Both the position numbers and the translations under genes were made by a program. From a virus: 27,901 nucleotides of DNA. This document shows positions 1 to 6,008 of this stretch, in pieces (position 1 is the first letter of the stretch; each line of letters begins with the position of its first letter). Location: the IMG/VR virus record IMGVR_UViG_3300017971_000664, positions 1 through 27,901 of that record; one strand, 5' to 3'. A model generated the notes under the pieces. It ran no database searches. It worked only from the letters and a program-made list of their open reading frames with translations, and was not told the DNA's origin.

Positions 1-19
1 AAAAAAGTTCCCTGGCGAT

Positions 20-55
20 ATCGGCTTTAATTACAGATAGTTAAGGCCGATTTTT
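20..55 (+). terminator. Rho-independent terminator at the left end
   Basis: ATCGGCTTTAA (20-30) pairs with TTAAGGCCGAT (41-51) as an 11-bp stem with one G-T wobble and a 10-base loop, followed by a run of T (51-55). No gene precedes it in the window. If the genome circularises or is concatemeric, it would end + strand transcription coming from the small terminase genes at the right end. Confidence 0.75.
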
Positions 56-69
56 GCCAAAAAAAATTC

Positions 70-81
70 CATTCCGACCAA
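70..81. repeat. Left arm of a 12-bp inverted repeat near the two window ends
   Basis: CATTCCGACCAA here is the exact reverse complement of TTGGTCGGAATG at 27781-27792. A GGCCGA at 45-50 is likewise matched by TCGGCC at 27803-27808, in the order expected of a longer imperfect inverted repeat. Function is unknown. Confidence 0.6.
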
Positions 82-254
82 GATTTGAAAATTGAGCTCT
101 GAAGACGCCCTATTGACGCTGGTTTCGGCTGTGCGCACGTTTGAATAGAATAAACAATCACTGACATGGGGTAGGTGATTTAGTAGTTTTATTTGGGGAT
201 AACAGGGGCAGCGGGAGACCCCTTGTATTTAACTTAACCTTAAGGAGTATAATT

Positions 255-428
255 ATGACACATGAAGAAGCTCAAATTTTGGTTGATATGTTTAATGGTG
301 GTAATTATGTCCATGCAGATGACATCGATTACGACGTACACCACAGAGATTTTATCTTTTCAGACCAGATCAGAGAAGAGATCGAAAAAGACGGATACCG
401 TATTTTACCATTTGATCCTGCAGAATAG
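255..428 (+). CDS. Small acidic protein, 57 aa, unknown function
   Basis: The reading frame begins with ATG 255, seven bases after a clean AAGGAG (242-247), and ends at TAG 426-428. The product is acidic (MTHEEAQILVDMFNGG at the start, ILPFDPAE at the end), with no signal peptide, membrane segment or motif I recognise. It is preferred over the longer overlapping frame from ATG 262 because that ATG lies 14 bases from the Shine-Dalgarno sequence and the overlapping N-terminal part has an unnatural composition. It overlaps the start of the lysozyme-like gene by 17 bases, which suggests translational coupling. It is the first gene of the replication-side operon. Confidence 0.6.
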   Translation: MTHEEAQILVDMFNGGNYVHADDIDYDVHHRDFIFSDQIREEIEKDGYRILPFDPAE

Positions 429-852
429 AATCAAATCAGTATTAACCAAATATGGTCTACCTTATGATTCTAATGTGATTCAACTGCTACTTGGAACAGC
501 AGCACATGAAAGTCATTTGGGTAAATGGATGAAACAGATCAATGGACCAGCTCTTGGTCTATTTCAAATGGAACCGAATACAATCAAAGATATACAAGAG
601 AATTACTTAAAGTATAGGCCTCAATTAAGAAGGCAATTATTAGATGTCTCCAATATCTTAGATACTTCAGATTTCATTTCGAATATTGATCATCAAATTG
701 TTTATGCAAGATTACATTATTTAAGAGTGTCTTCCTCAGTACCTGTGTCTCTATGGGGACAAGCTGTGTATTGGAAAACATACTGGAACTCCTATAAGGG
801 GAAAGGAACAGTTAAACGTTACGTGGAGGACTATAGGAGATTAGTTAAATGA
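412..852 (+). CDS. Lysozyme-like / lytic transglycosylase-fold protein
   Basis: This product of about 146 aa has the signature of the phage lysozyme-like proteins that carry a catalytic Glu in an A-H-E-S segment (GTAAHESHLG) followed by a GPALGLFQMEP strand. It would cleave peptidoglycan as an endolysin or a virion-associated wall hydrolase. The open frame extends back to ATG 262, but family members begin only about a dozen residues before the R-I-K-x-V-L helix. I therefore favour TTG 412, which overlaps the upstream 57-aa gene by 17 bases and would depend on coupled translation because it has no good ribosome site. No signal peptide is then present. It ends in an ATGA overlap with the next small gene. 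The fold is fairly sure; the start and exact role are not. Confidence 0.7.
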   Translation: MILQNRIKSVLTKYGLPYDSNVIQLLLGTAAHESHLGKWMKQINGPALGLFQMEPNTIKDIQENYLKYRPQLRRQLLDVSNILDTSDFISNIDHQIVYARLHYLRVSSSVPVSLWGQAVYWKTYWNSYKGKGTVKRYVEDYRRLVK

Positions 853-980
853 AAATTGAACGTACAAGAAGTAACGTACTTCGGTATAGAGTAGTAGTAG
901 ATAGGGTAGTAATTTTGACCAAAACGAAAGAAAGAGCAGCTGAACTGGCCGCTATCGAAATGGCAAAAGGAGAGAAATAA
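849..980 (+). CDS. Small basic protein, 43 aa, unknown function
   Basis: ATG 849 overlaps the stop of the lysozyme-like gene as ATGA, and the frame closes at TAA 978-980, one base before the SSB start. The product is basic and Lys/Arg-rich (MKIERTRSNVLRYRVVVDRV at the N-terminus, MAKGEK at the C-terminus) with a central alternating V/R stretch that could form a beta hairpin and an Ala/Glu-rich helix. It is not recognised. It fills the only gap between two sure genes, which supports its reality. The AAAGGAGA that serves the SSB lies within its last codons. Confidence 0.6.
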   Translation: MKIERTRSNVLRYRVVVDRVVILTKTKERAAELAAIEMAKGEK

Positions 981-981
981 C

Positions 982-1611
982 ATGGCAAAAAAATCAGCAA
1001 CCGATCTGTTTTTGACACCTGCTGGAACTCTGAGTGGTTATGTAGCCCTTCAGGTACCAAGTGCAAAATATGATGCATACAACGCTACGATCCACATTGA
1101 TATGGATGATGCAGGTAAGAAACTGCACGGCTATTTGAAAAAGCTACAGGCTTATGCACTTAAGAAGTTCGAGTATGATTCAAAATCAGACTGTCACACT
1201 CCTTGGGAAGTTGACGATGATGTACTGAAAGTAAAGACAAAACTGAAAGCAACGATTAAGACTCGTAAGGGTGATGTAATCGAAAAGAAGATCGCCATAT
1301 TTGATGCTGCCGCTAAAAAGGTAGAAAAGAACCTTAATATAGGTGAAGGCACTGTATGCCGGATTCAGATATCTCCGTACTTCTGGGAAACTGGTAGTAA
1401 ATGTGGTATCACACTGCAGCCTAGTGCAGTTCAGATTATTGAACTGGTTAAGTTTGAAGGCGGTGGAAAGTCTAATCCGTTTGAAGCTGTAGATGGTTCC
1501 TTTAAACCAGGTAATGATGATGTATTTGGTGACGATGATGACGACGATCTTGATGCTGAAATCACAGCTGTAGATGTCGATGATGACGACGATGATGATA
1601 TTGGATTCTAA
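982..1611 (+). CDS. Single-stranded DNA-binding protein, T7 gp2.5-like
   Basis: This 209-aa protein would coat ssDNA at the replication fork and help assemble the replisome. It has a basic, beta-rich body compatible with an OB fold (about residues 10-155) followed by an extremely acidic tail (about 178-209) with two runs of Asp, ending in IGF. T7 gp2.5 has the same design: an OB fold plus an acidic C-terminus whose last Phe is essential for contacts with polymerase and helicase. The start at ATG 982 follows AAAGGAGA by eight bases. Its place directly before endonuclease I and the primase-helicase matches the T7 gene 2.5-3-4 order. Primary sequence similarity is not something I could verify, so the call rests on architecture and context. 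Confidence 0.85.
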   Translation: MAKKSATDLFLTPAGTLSGYVALQVPSAKYDAYNATIHIDMDDAGKKLHGYLKKLQAYALKKFEYDSKSDCHTPWEVDDDVLKVKTKLKATIKTRKGDVIEKKIAIFDAAAKKVEKNLNIGEGTVCRIQISPYFWETGSKCGITLQPSAVQIIELVKFEGGGKSNPFEAVDGSFKPGNDDVFGDDDDDDLDAEITAVDVDDDDDDDIGF

Positions 1612-1631
1612 ATAGAAAGGAGGTAATTAGC

Positions 1632-1943
1632 ATGTTTAACTTAAATTCGTGGTGGTTACCTCTACTATTAAAGGTACGCTTCACCCGTATAATAATGTGG
1701 ATGGAGCGTACTATATTACAATTTATCGCTTGGAAGTGGATTCATGGTGATATTGCCGACTACACACAGATCAGATGCGATGCTTATCAACTTTGGAATA
1801 ATGGGTACGATGCCTTCGAGATATCAGGTGCCCTTAGATTGCCAAGATGGCTAGTAACAAATTGGGTATCCATCTGGGAACTGTACATAGCAGTACTGGG
1901 GGATCAGGATGGGGAAACGAGTAAACGTAGCGAAGGATGTTAA
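1632..1943 (+). CDS. Small HTH-like protein; N-terminal frame uncertain
   Basis: ATG 1632 follows an excellent AAAGGAGG (1617-1624), and the frame runs 103 aa into the start of the endonuclease gene. The C-terminal half looks real: residues around YDAFEISGALRLPRWLVTNW resemble a helix-turn-helix of the kind seen in small phage DNA-binding or packaging proteins. The first 35 residues have an odd, hydrophobic, Trp-rich composition. In another frame the same DNA (GTG 1649 to TGA 1750) encodes a natural-looking 33-residue stretch, VVVTSTIKGTLHPYNNVDGA and on. Either two tiny overlapping genes exist here, or a frame change occurred. In-frame ATGs at 1695 and 1701 are alternative starts for the HTH part. 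Function unknown. Confidence 0.5.
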   Translation: MFNLNSWWLPLLLKVRFTRIIMWMERTILQFIAWKWIHGDIADYTQIRCDAYQLWNNGYDAFEISGALRLPRWLVTNWVSIWELYIAVLGDQDGETSKRSEGC

Positions 1944-2415
1944 AGAACTCGGATTTAGATCAAAATTTGAATATATTATAAACAAACAACTTATTGAAGC
2001 AGGATTAAAGTTCGACTATGAAGGGGCAAACAACACGATCTATTATGTAAAGCCGGTAGAAGTTAAAAGGTATGTTTCAGACTTCTTACTGGAGAACGGG
2101 ATAATAGTAGAATGTAAAGGTTTTTTCGATGCACAAGATCGAAAGAAGCATGTGCTTATACATGAGCAATACCCTGAATTAGACGTACGTATTCTTTTTA
2201 TGAATAGTAAGAACAAACTATCGAAACGTAGCCGGACCTCTTATGGCGAATGGTGCGACAAAATAGGAATACCATACGCAGATAAGATGATTCCAGAGAG
2301 CTGGCTGAAAGAGAAGAAGACGAAGAAAGAGCTTCTATCAATCAAACAAACGCTCAAGCGAATGAATAAAGAGTTCGCCTTGTGTACATACGCCGAAAGG
2401 GAACATAATGGGTAA
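1909..2415 (+). CDS. Endonuclease I, T7 gp3-like Holliday-junction resolvase
   Basis: This is a 168-aa homodimeric nuclease that cuts branched DNA before packaging; in T7 it also degrades host DNA. It matches the T7 gp3 pattern: E21 in the first helix, then D58 in the strand YVSDFLL, then E68 and K70 in IIVECKG, the PD-(D/E)xK catalytic set corresponding to T7 E20/D55/E65/K67. Further shared segments are DRKKHVLI, the P-E-L-D-x-R-I strand, TSYGEWC and the IPYADKMIPESW motif. The Lys-rich tail after residue 135 is usual for the family. It overlaps the upstream HTH-like frame by 35 bases and the phosphoesterase by 8. SSB-endonuclease I-helicase order is as in T7. Confidence 0.95.
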   Translation: MGKRVNVAKDVKELGFRSKFEYIINKQLIEAGLKFDYEGANNTIYYVKPVEVKRYVSDFLLENGIIVECKGFFDAQDRKKHVLIHEQYPELDVRILFMNSKNKLSKRSRTSYGEWCDKIGIPYADKMIPESWLKEKKTKKELLSIKQTLKRMNKEFALCTYAEREHNG

Positions 2416-3244
2416 AAAATTAGATAAAGCAGTAGAAGTTGTTCTGGCCGGGACTACAGATCCTAAAAAAGTAATGAAACAAGCTCGTGTATCAGTTGCT
2501 ACTGCTTATGCAGCTATCAGGGAAGCCGAGAACAAAATTGAAAAGGCAAGACTGTCATTACAGAGCATTCCTAAGCCGAAATCAAACGTTTTGGTTATTA
2601 GTGATACTCATGTACCATTTGAACATCCAAAAGCCATTGAGCATTGCTTAAGGACGCAGGAACGGTTTAAATGTGATACTGTTGTTCATATCGGTGACCT
2701 CGTTGATAATCATGCGGCATCTAGATTTGATAATGAACTGACAGCAATGAATGTAGTTGATGAACTTGAAGTGACACAGAAAGAAGTACAGCGGTGGGTT
2801 AAGGCTTTTCCGAATGTGAAAATCTGTTTAGGTAACCACGATCGTATTCCAGTGCGCCAGGCAAAGGCTCTTGGAATTTCTCCGCACTTCTTGAAATCAT
2901 TTAATGAACTGTATAATCTTCCTGATACTTGGGAAGCAAGCATGAGACACGTTATTGATGATGTGATCTATGAACATGGTGTTGGTTCTGGCGGAATGTA
3001 TGGTGCCAAGAACACATCCCTACAGTATGGTAAATCTTTCGTACAGGGACATACTCACAGGTTTGGTGGATCTTTCTATCATTACAGAGATGATGGATCA
3101 TCCATGTTTGGTCTGAATGTTGGATGTCTGGCATCTGATGATCAATACAATTCAAACTATGCTGAGAACTACATCGGGAAGACTACTCTCGGTTGTGGTG
3201 TTGTTATCGAAGGACGTGAAGGACATTTTATTCCACTGGTATAA
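2408..3244 (+). CDS. Calcineurin-like metallophosphoesterase with N-terminal HTH-like region
   Basis: The 278-aa protein carries the ordered metal-binding motifs of calcineurin-like phosphoesterases: SDTH (65-68), GDLVD (96-100), GNHD (142-145) and GHTH (214-217), so a two-metal phosphoesterase or nuclease is expected. The first 45 residues look like a helical helix-turn-helix (VMKQARVSVATAYAAIREAE), which could bind nucleic acid, followed by a short linker before the catalytic core at about residue 60. Such proteins occur in many phage replication modules but the substrate is not known. It overlaps the end of endonuclease I by 8 bases (ATGGGTAA context) and is followed by a tiny gene. Confidence 0.88.
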   Translation: MGKKLDKAVEVVLAGTTDPKKVMKQARVSVATAYAAIREAENKIEKARLSLQSIPKPKSNVLVISDTHVPFEHPKAIEHCLRTQERFKCDTVVHIGDLVDNHAASRFDNELTAMNVVDELEVTQKEVQRWVKAFPNVKICLGNHDRIPVRQAKALGISPHFLKSFNELYNLPDTWEASMRHVIDDVIYEHGVGSGGMYGAKNTSLQYGKSFVQGHTHRFGGSFYHYRDDGSSMFGLNVGCLASDDQYNSNYAENYIGKTTLGCGVVIEGREGHFIPLV

Positions 3245-3253
3245 AGGACACAT

Positions 3254-3409
3254 ATGGAAGATAATGAAAGAAGTCTGGAATGTGAGATTGCGATAGCAAG
3301 ATTATCAACATATCGTGATATTATTAAGGCTCTAGACAGCTTATCTGTAGATCCTTCTGTTGCTGTTAAGGAATTAGATAAACTGTTAGATGATCTTAAA
3401 AAAATATAA
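3254..3409 (+). CDS. Small helical protein, 51 aa, unknown function
   Basis: A frame from ATG 3254 to TAA 3409 fills the gap before the primase-helicase. A possible AAAGGA ribosome site (3243-3248) lies five bases upstream. The product is acidic and predicted by eye to be entirely helical: MEDNERSLECEIAIARLSTY, then a hinge with SVDPSV, then KELDKLLDDLKKI. It has one Cys and no membrane segment. It is not recognised; small helical proteins of this kind in replication modules may be inhibitors or adaptors, but nothing here decides that. Confidence 0.65.
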   Translation: MEDNERSLECEIAIARLSTYRDIIKALDSLSVDPSVAVKELDKLLDDLKKI

Positions 3410-3424
3410 ACTAAGGAGCATGAG

Positions 3425-5077
3425 ATGTACGAAGATAATATAGAAAGTGAAGTGATTGAAGCGCATGTCTCATGTGATAAATGTGGTAGCTCCGATGCTC
3501 GTTCGAATTACTCGGACGGGCACGGTTACTGCTATTCATGTGGACATTACTACCACCCTGAAGGTAAACCTTATACAGGAGGAACTAAACGTATGCCAGT
3601 AGATTTTACCCCTGTTGAGGGAACTGTAAAACCACTTAAAGTACGTGGGATTACAAAAGAGACCTGCCAAAAGTTCGGATATAAGATCGGAAAATACAAT
3701 GGAGAGCCTGCTCACATTGCTAACTACCACAAAGATGGTAATTTGGTTGGTCAGAAAATAAGACTTGCAAATAAAGAGTTCCGCTGGAATGGAATTAAAG
3801 AGCGTCCGCTGTTTGGGATGCATCTCTGGAAGTCCGGTGGTAAGATGATTGTGGTAACTGAAGGTGAAATAGATTGCCTGACAGTATCACAGGTCCAGGA
3901 CAATCGCTGGCCTGTAGTATCAATACCACAGGGTGCCCAGGGCGCCAAACGAGCAATCTCAGATAATATCGAGTATCTAGAAGGTTTTGAAAGTGTTGTT
4001 CTGATGTTCGATCAGGATGAACCAGGACAGAAGGCTGCTAAAGAGTGCGCACAGTTATTAAGTCCAGGTAAAGCAAAGATAGCTTCACTTCCTCTTAAAG
4101 ACCCTAATGAGATGTTACTTGCAGGAAAAGAAGATGCGATCAGATCATGTATCTGGAATGCTTCCGACTATGCTCCAGATGCTATTGTGAATATGGAAGA
4201 TCTGTGGGAAGGTATCAATCAGAAAGTTGAAAGAGGATTATCATATCCTTGGCCTACGCTGACTGAGATAACTGATGGTGTACGGCTTCATGAGATGATT
4301 CTATTAGGAGCTGGTACAGGACTCGGTAAGACAACATTCTTCAGGCAGATCATTCACCATTTTGTAATGGAACATAAGTTAGACGTAGGAATCGTTTTCT
4401 CTGAAGAGACAGTTGAAGAGACAGCAAGAGAGCTAGTAGCTCTTGAGCTTGAAGTACCACTGTCAAGAGAAGATGCTGATATGGAAAAGAAAAGAGAGGC
4501 ATTCGAGAAATTCGGAAGCAAAGTACATATGATCAAGAACTTTCTCACCGTTGGTTTCGATGGGATTGTCAGCCGGATTCGTTATTTGCATCTCAGTAAG
4601 GGAGTACAGTACTTCTTTGTTGACCATGTAACAGCAATGGTATCTGGTGGTGACTTTGATAATGAACGAATTGCATTAGATAATATAATGACAAAACTTC
4701 GGGACTTAACAACCGAACTTAACATAACAATTATGATGATATCTCATCTGACAACACCAGAGAAAGGAGCCCATGAAGAAGGAGCGAACGTATCAATCAG
4801 ACAGTTCCGTGGATCAAGAGCTCTTGGACAATGGCCGAACACAATCCTTGCTATTGAGCGTAATCAGCAGGATGAAGACGAGTCTAGGCGGCATACAAGC
4901 ATCGTTAAAGTGCTTAAGCATAGACCCAGAGGTTCAGTTGTTGGGAGGAAAATACCTCTTAAGTTTAATGAGAGAACCGCGAAACTAACAGAACTAAAAT
5001 TTGATGAAGAACCAAAGTCAGCTGGTACTCCAGATACCTGGGAAGAAATCAGTGATGATGACTTTGATGCGTTCTAA
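3425..5077 (+). CDS. Bifunctional primase-helicase, T7 gp4-like
   Basis: This 550-aa replicative primase and 5'-3' helicase unwinds the fork and makes primers. Domains in order: a four-Cys zinc-binding domain (C17, C20, C36, C39) that recognises priming sites; a TOPRIM primase core with the catalytic Glu in VVTEGEID (143-150) and DQDEPG (196-201); a linker; and a DnaB/RecA-type helicase with Walker A GAGTGLGKTT (295-304), Walker B FFVDH (397-401), and the later SIRQFRGSRAL segment. The C-terminus is acidic and ends in DDDFDAF; a terminal Phe after acidic residues is how T7 gp4 contacts the polymerase. RBS AAGGAG is at 3413-3418. Length and order agree with T7 gp4 (566 aa). Confidence 0.96.
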   Translation: MYEDNIESEVIEAHVSCDKCGSSDARSNYSDGHGYCYSCGHYYHPEGKPYTGGTKRMPVDFTPVEGTVKPLKVRGITKETCQKFGYKIGKYNGEPAHIANYHKDGNLVGQKIRLANKEFRWNGIKERPLFGMHLWKSGGKMIVVTEGEIDCLTVSQVQDNRWPVVSIPQGAQGAKRAISDNIEYLEGFESVVLMFDQDEPGQKAAKECAQLLSPGKAKIASLPLKDPNEMLLAGKEDAIRSCIWNASDYAPDAIVNMEDLWEGINQKVERGLSYPWPTLTEITDGVRLHEMILLGAGTGLGKTTFFRQIIHHFVMEHKLDVGIVFSEETVEETARELVALELEVPLSREDADMEKKREAFEKFGSKVHMIKNFLTVGFDGIVSRIRYLHLSKGVQYFFVDHVTAMVSGGDFDNERIALDNIMTKLRDLTTELNITIMMISHLTTPEKGAHEEGANVSIRQFRGSRALGQWPNTILAIERNQQDEDESRRHTSIVKVLKHRPRGSVVGRKIPLKFNERTAKLTELKFDEEPKSAGTPDTWEEISDDDFDAF

Positions 5078-5088
5078 GGAGATATAAT

Positions 5089-5319
5089 ATGAGTAAAAGT
5101 CATAAGTTAGGCGAACGCTTTATAAAAATGAATGCCCTTAAGATACTTGTGGGTAGATCAAAATCAATGGAAATAAAGCTAATCGATCATGTAAAAGATG
5201 GTGTGTTAGTAGTCATTAATAAGGATAATGTCGACAAGAGTGTAGTACTTATGGATTCTGATAGAGTTACAATTGACGAGTCTGAAGTATTCGTTAAACA
5301 ATTGCTGGAGAAACTATGA
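5089..5319 (+). CDS. Hypothetical protein, 76 aa
   Basis: ATG 5089 follows AAGGAGA (5077-5083). The product begins with a basic segment (MSKSHKLGERFIKMNALKIL), then looks like a small beta-rich fold with alternating hydrophobic residues (KDGVLVVINKDNVDKSVVLM), and ends in a helix, KQLLEKL. It has no Cys, no signal peptide and no motif I know. It lies between the primase-helicase and a DUF1353 gene, overlapping the latter by ATGA, so translation is probably coupled. A replication accessory role would be a guess from position only. Confidence 0.7.
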   Translation: MSKSHKLGERFIKMNALKILVGRSKSMEIKLIDHVKDGVLVVINKDNVDKSVVLMDSDRVTIDESEVFVKQLLEKL

Positions 5320-5699
5320 AGAAACTTAATAACCTATTCACTGAAAAGATTGGACCAAAGCTGTGGGTGCTTACTAAACCACTTAAATTCGATGGAATTA
5401 CCATTCCAGAAGGATTCGTTACTGATGGGGCTAGTGCTCCTAACGTTGCTGCCAGCATAGCTCCACCTATGGGATTTGCAGGAGCTGCAGCTGCAGTACT
5501 TCACGATTGGTTTTACAGTCTAGATTCAGGTAAGAGCAATATCTCACGTAAAGAGGCTGATAAAATATTCTATGAAACTATGAGATCCTGTGGTGTTGGA
5601 TATTTCAGAGCCAAGGCAATCTACTGGGCTGTGAGAGCAGGTGGTAGTTTCTCATTCAAGAAATGCTATTCAAAAGAAAAACTCGAAGATAACCAATAG
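5316..5699 (+). CDS. DUF1353 family protein
   Basis: This 127-aa protein fits the DUF1353 family, short phage proteins of unknown biochemical function. The diagnostic stretches are a beta strand with PEGFVTDGASAPN (about 28-40), then AAAVLHDWFYS (58-68), RKEADKIFYE (77-86) and a C-terminal AKAIYWAVRAGG (98-109). The His-Asp pair in LHDW and the Asp in TDGAS are the family's conserved polar residues. Family members are usually near lysis or tail genes, so its placement inside a replication block between helicase and polymerase is slightly unusual. It starts by ATGA overlap with the 76-aa gene and is followed by a nine-base gap. Confidence 0.88.
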   Translation: MKKLNNLFTEKIGPKLWVLTKPLKFDGITIPEGFVTDGASAPNVAASIAPPMGFAGAAAAVLHDWFYSLDSGKSNISRKEADKIFYETMRSCGVGYFRAKAIYWAVRAGGSFSFKKCYSKEKLEDNQ

Positions 5700-5708
5700 G
5701 AGAAAATA

Positions 5709-6008
5709 ATGGGCGGAACTAAACATGACGCTCAGAAACCCCGTATGGATCTCATCCCGGCTGAATCCTTGGTCGGGATGGGTGAGGTACTTGGATTTGG
5801 AGCTAAAAAATATGATGAACACAACTGGAGAAAAGGGATCGACCATAGTAGGCTTTTTGCTGCTGCTCAGCGTCATTTGTGGAAGTATTGGAATGGAGAT
5901 ACTCTCGATGAAGAGTCTGGTATCAGCCATCTTGCTCATGCCATGACTAATATAGCCATGATGATGGCAAGTCCTGATTATGATGATCGTTATAAGAAGG
6001 AGGAATAA
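5709..6008 (+). CDS. dATP/dGTP diphosphohydrolase-like protein (DUF5664/MazZ-type)
   Basis: The 99-aa product matches the short phage proteins of the MazG-like all-helical pyrophosphohydrolase group: an N-terminal G-x-K-x-D-x-x-K-P-R-x-D-L-I-P motif (GGTKHDAQKPRMDLIP), then GFGAKKYDEHNW, an R-H-L-W-K-Y-W-x-G helix and the metal-binding-looking DEESGISHLAHAM helix. The predicted reaction is dNTP to dNMP plus pyrophosphate. One characterised member, MazZ, supplies precursors for 2-aminoadenine DNA, but no PurZ or DatZ is visible here, so a general dNTP-pool role is safer. The stop overlaps the polymerase start (TAATG), implying coupled synthesis with the polymerase. Confidence 0.75.
   Translation: MGGTKHDAQKPRMDLIPAESLVGMGEVLGFGAKKYDEHNWRKGIDHSRLFAAAQRHLWKYWNGDTLDEESGISHLAHAMTNIAMMMASPDYDDRYKKEE

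Larger units (their letters stand above)
1..254. other. Non-coding left end and leader of the first gene
   Basis: No credible gene is seen in the first 254 bases. The stretch holds a terminator-like hairpin (20-55), one arm of a 12-bp inverted repeat whose partner is near the right end (70-81), and a short hairpin with stem AGGGG/CCCCT (204-208 with 219-223) just before the ribosome site of the first gene. A TAGAAT hexamer at 146-151 resembles a -10 box, but no good -35 box sits 16-18 bases upstream, so I do not call a promoter. Confidence 0.6.

Noticed and set aside
113-151. Promoter from TTGACG (113-118) and TAGAAT (146-151)
   Set aside because: The spacing of 27 bases is far outside the usable range, and no other -35 box fits.
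195-209. GGGGATAACAGGGGC resembling the I-SceI homing site
   Set aside because: Only a partial match to the 18-bp site and no homing endonuclease gene is present.
262-411. N-terminal extension of the lysozyme-like frame that looks like a signal peptide
   Set aside because: It overlaps a better-supported small ORF with the only ribosome site, has odd composition, and family members begin near the R-I-K helix.
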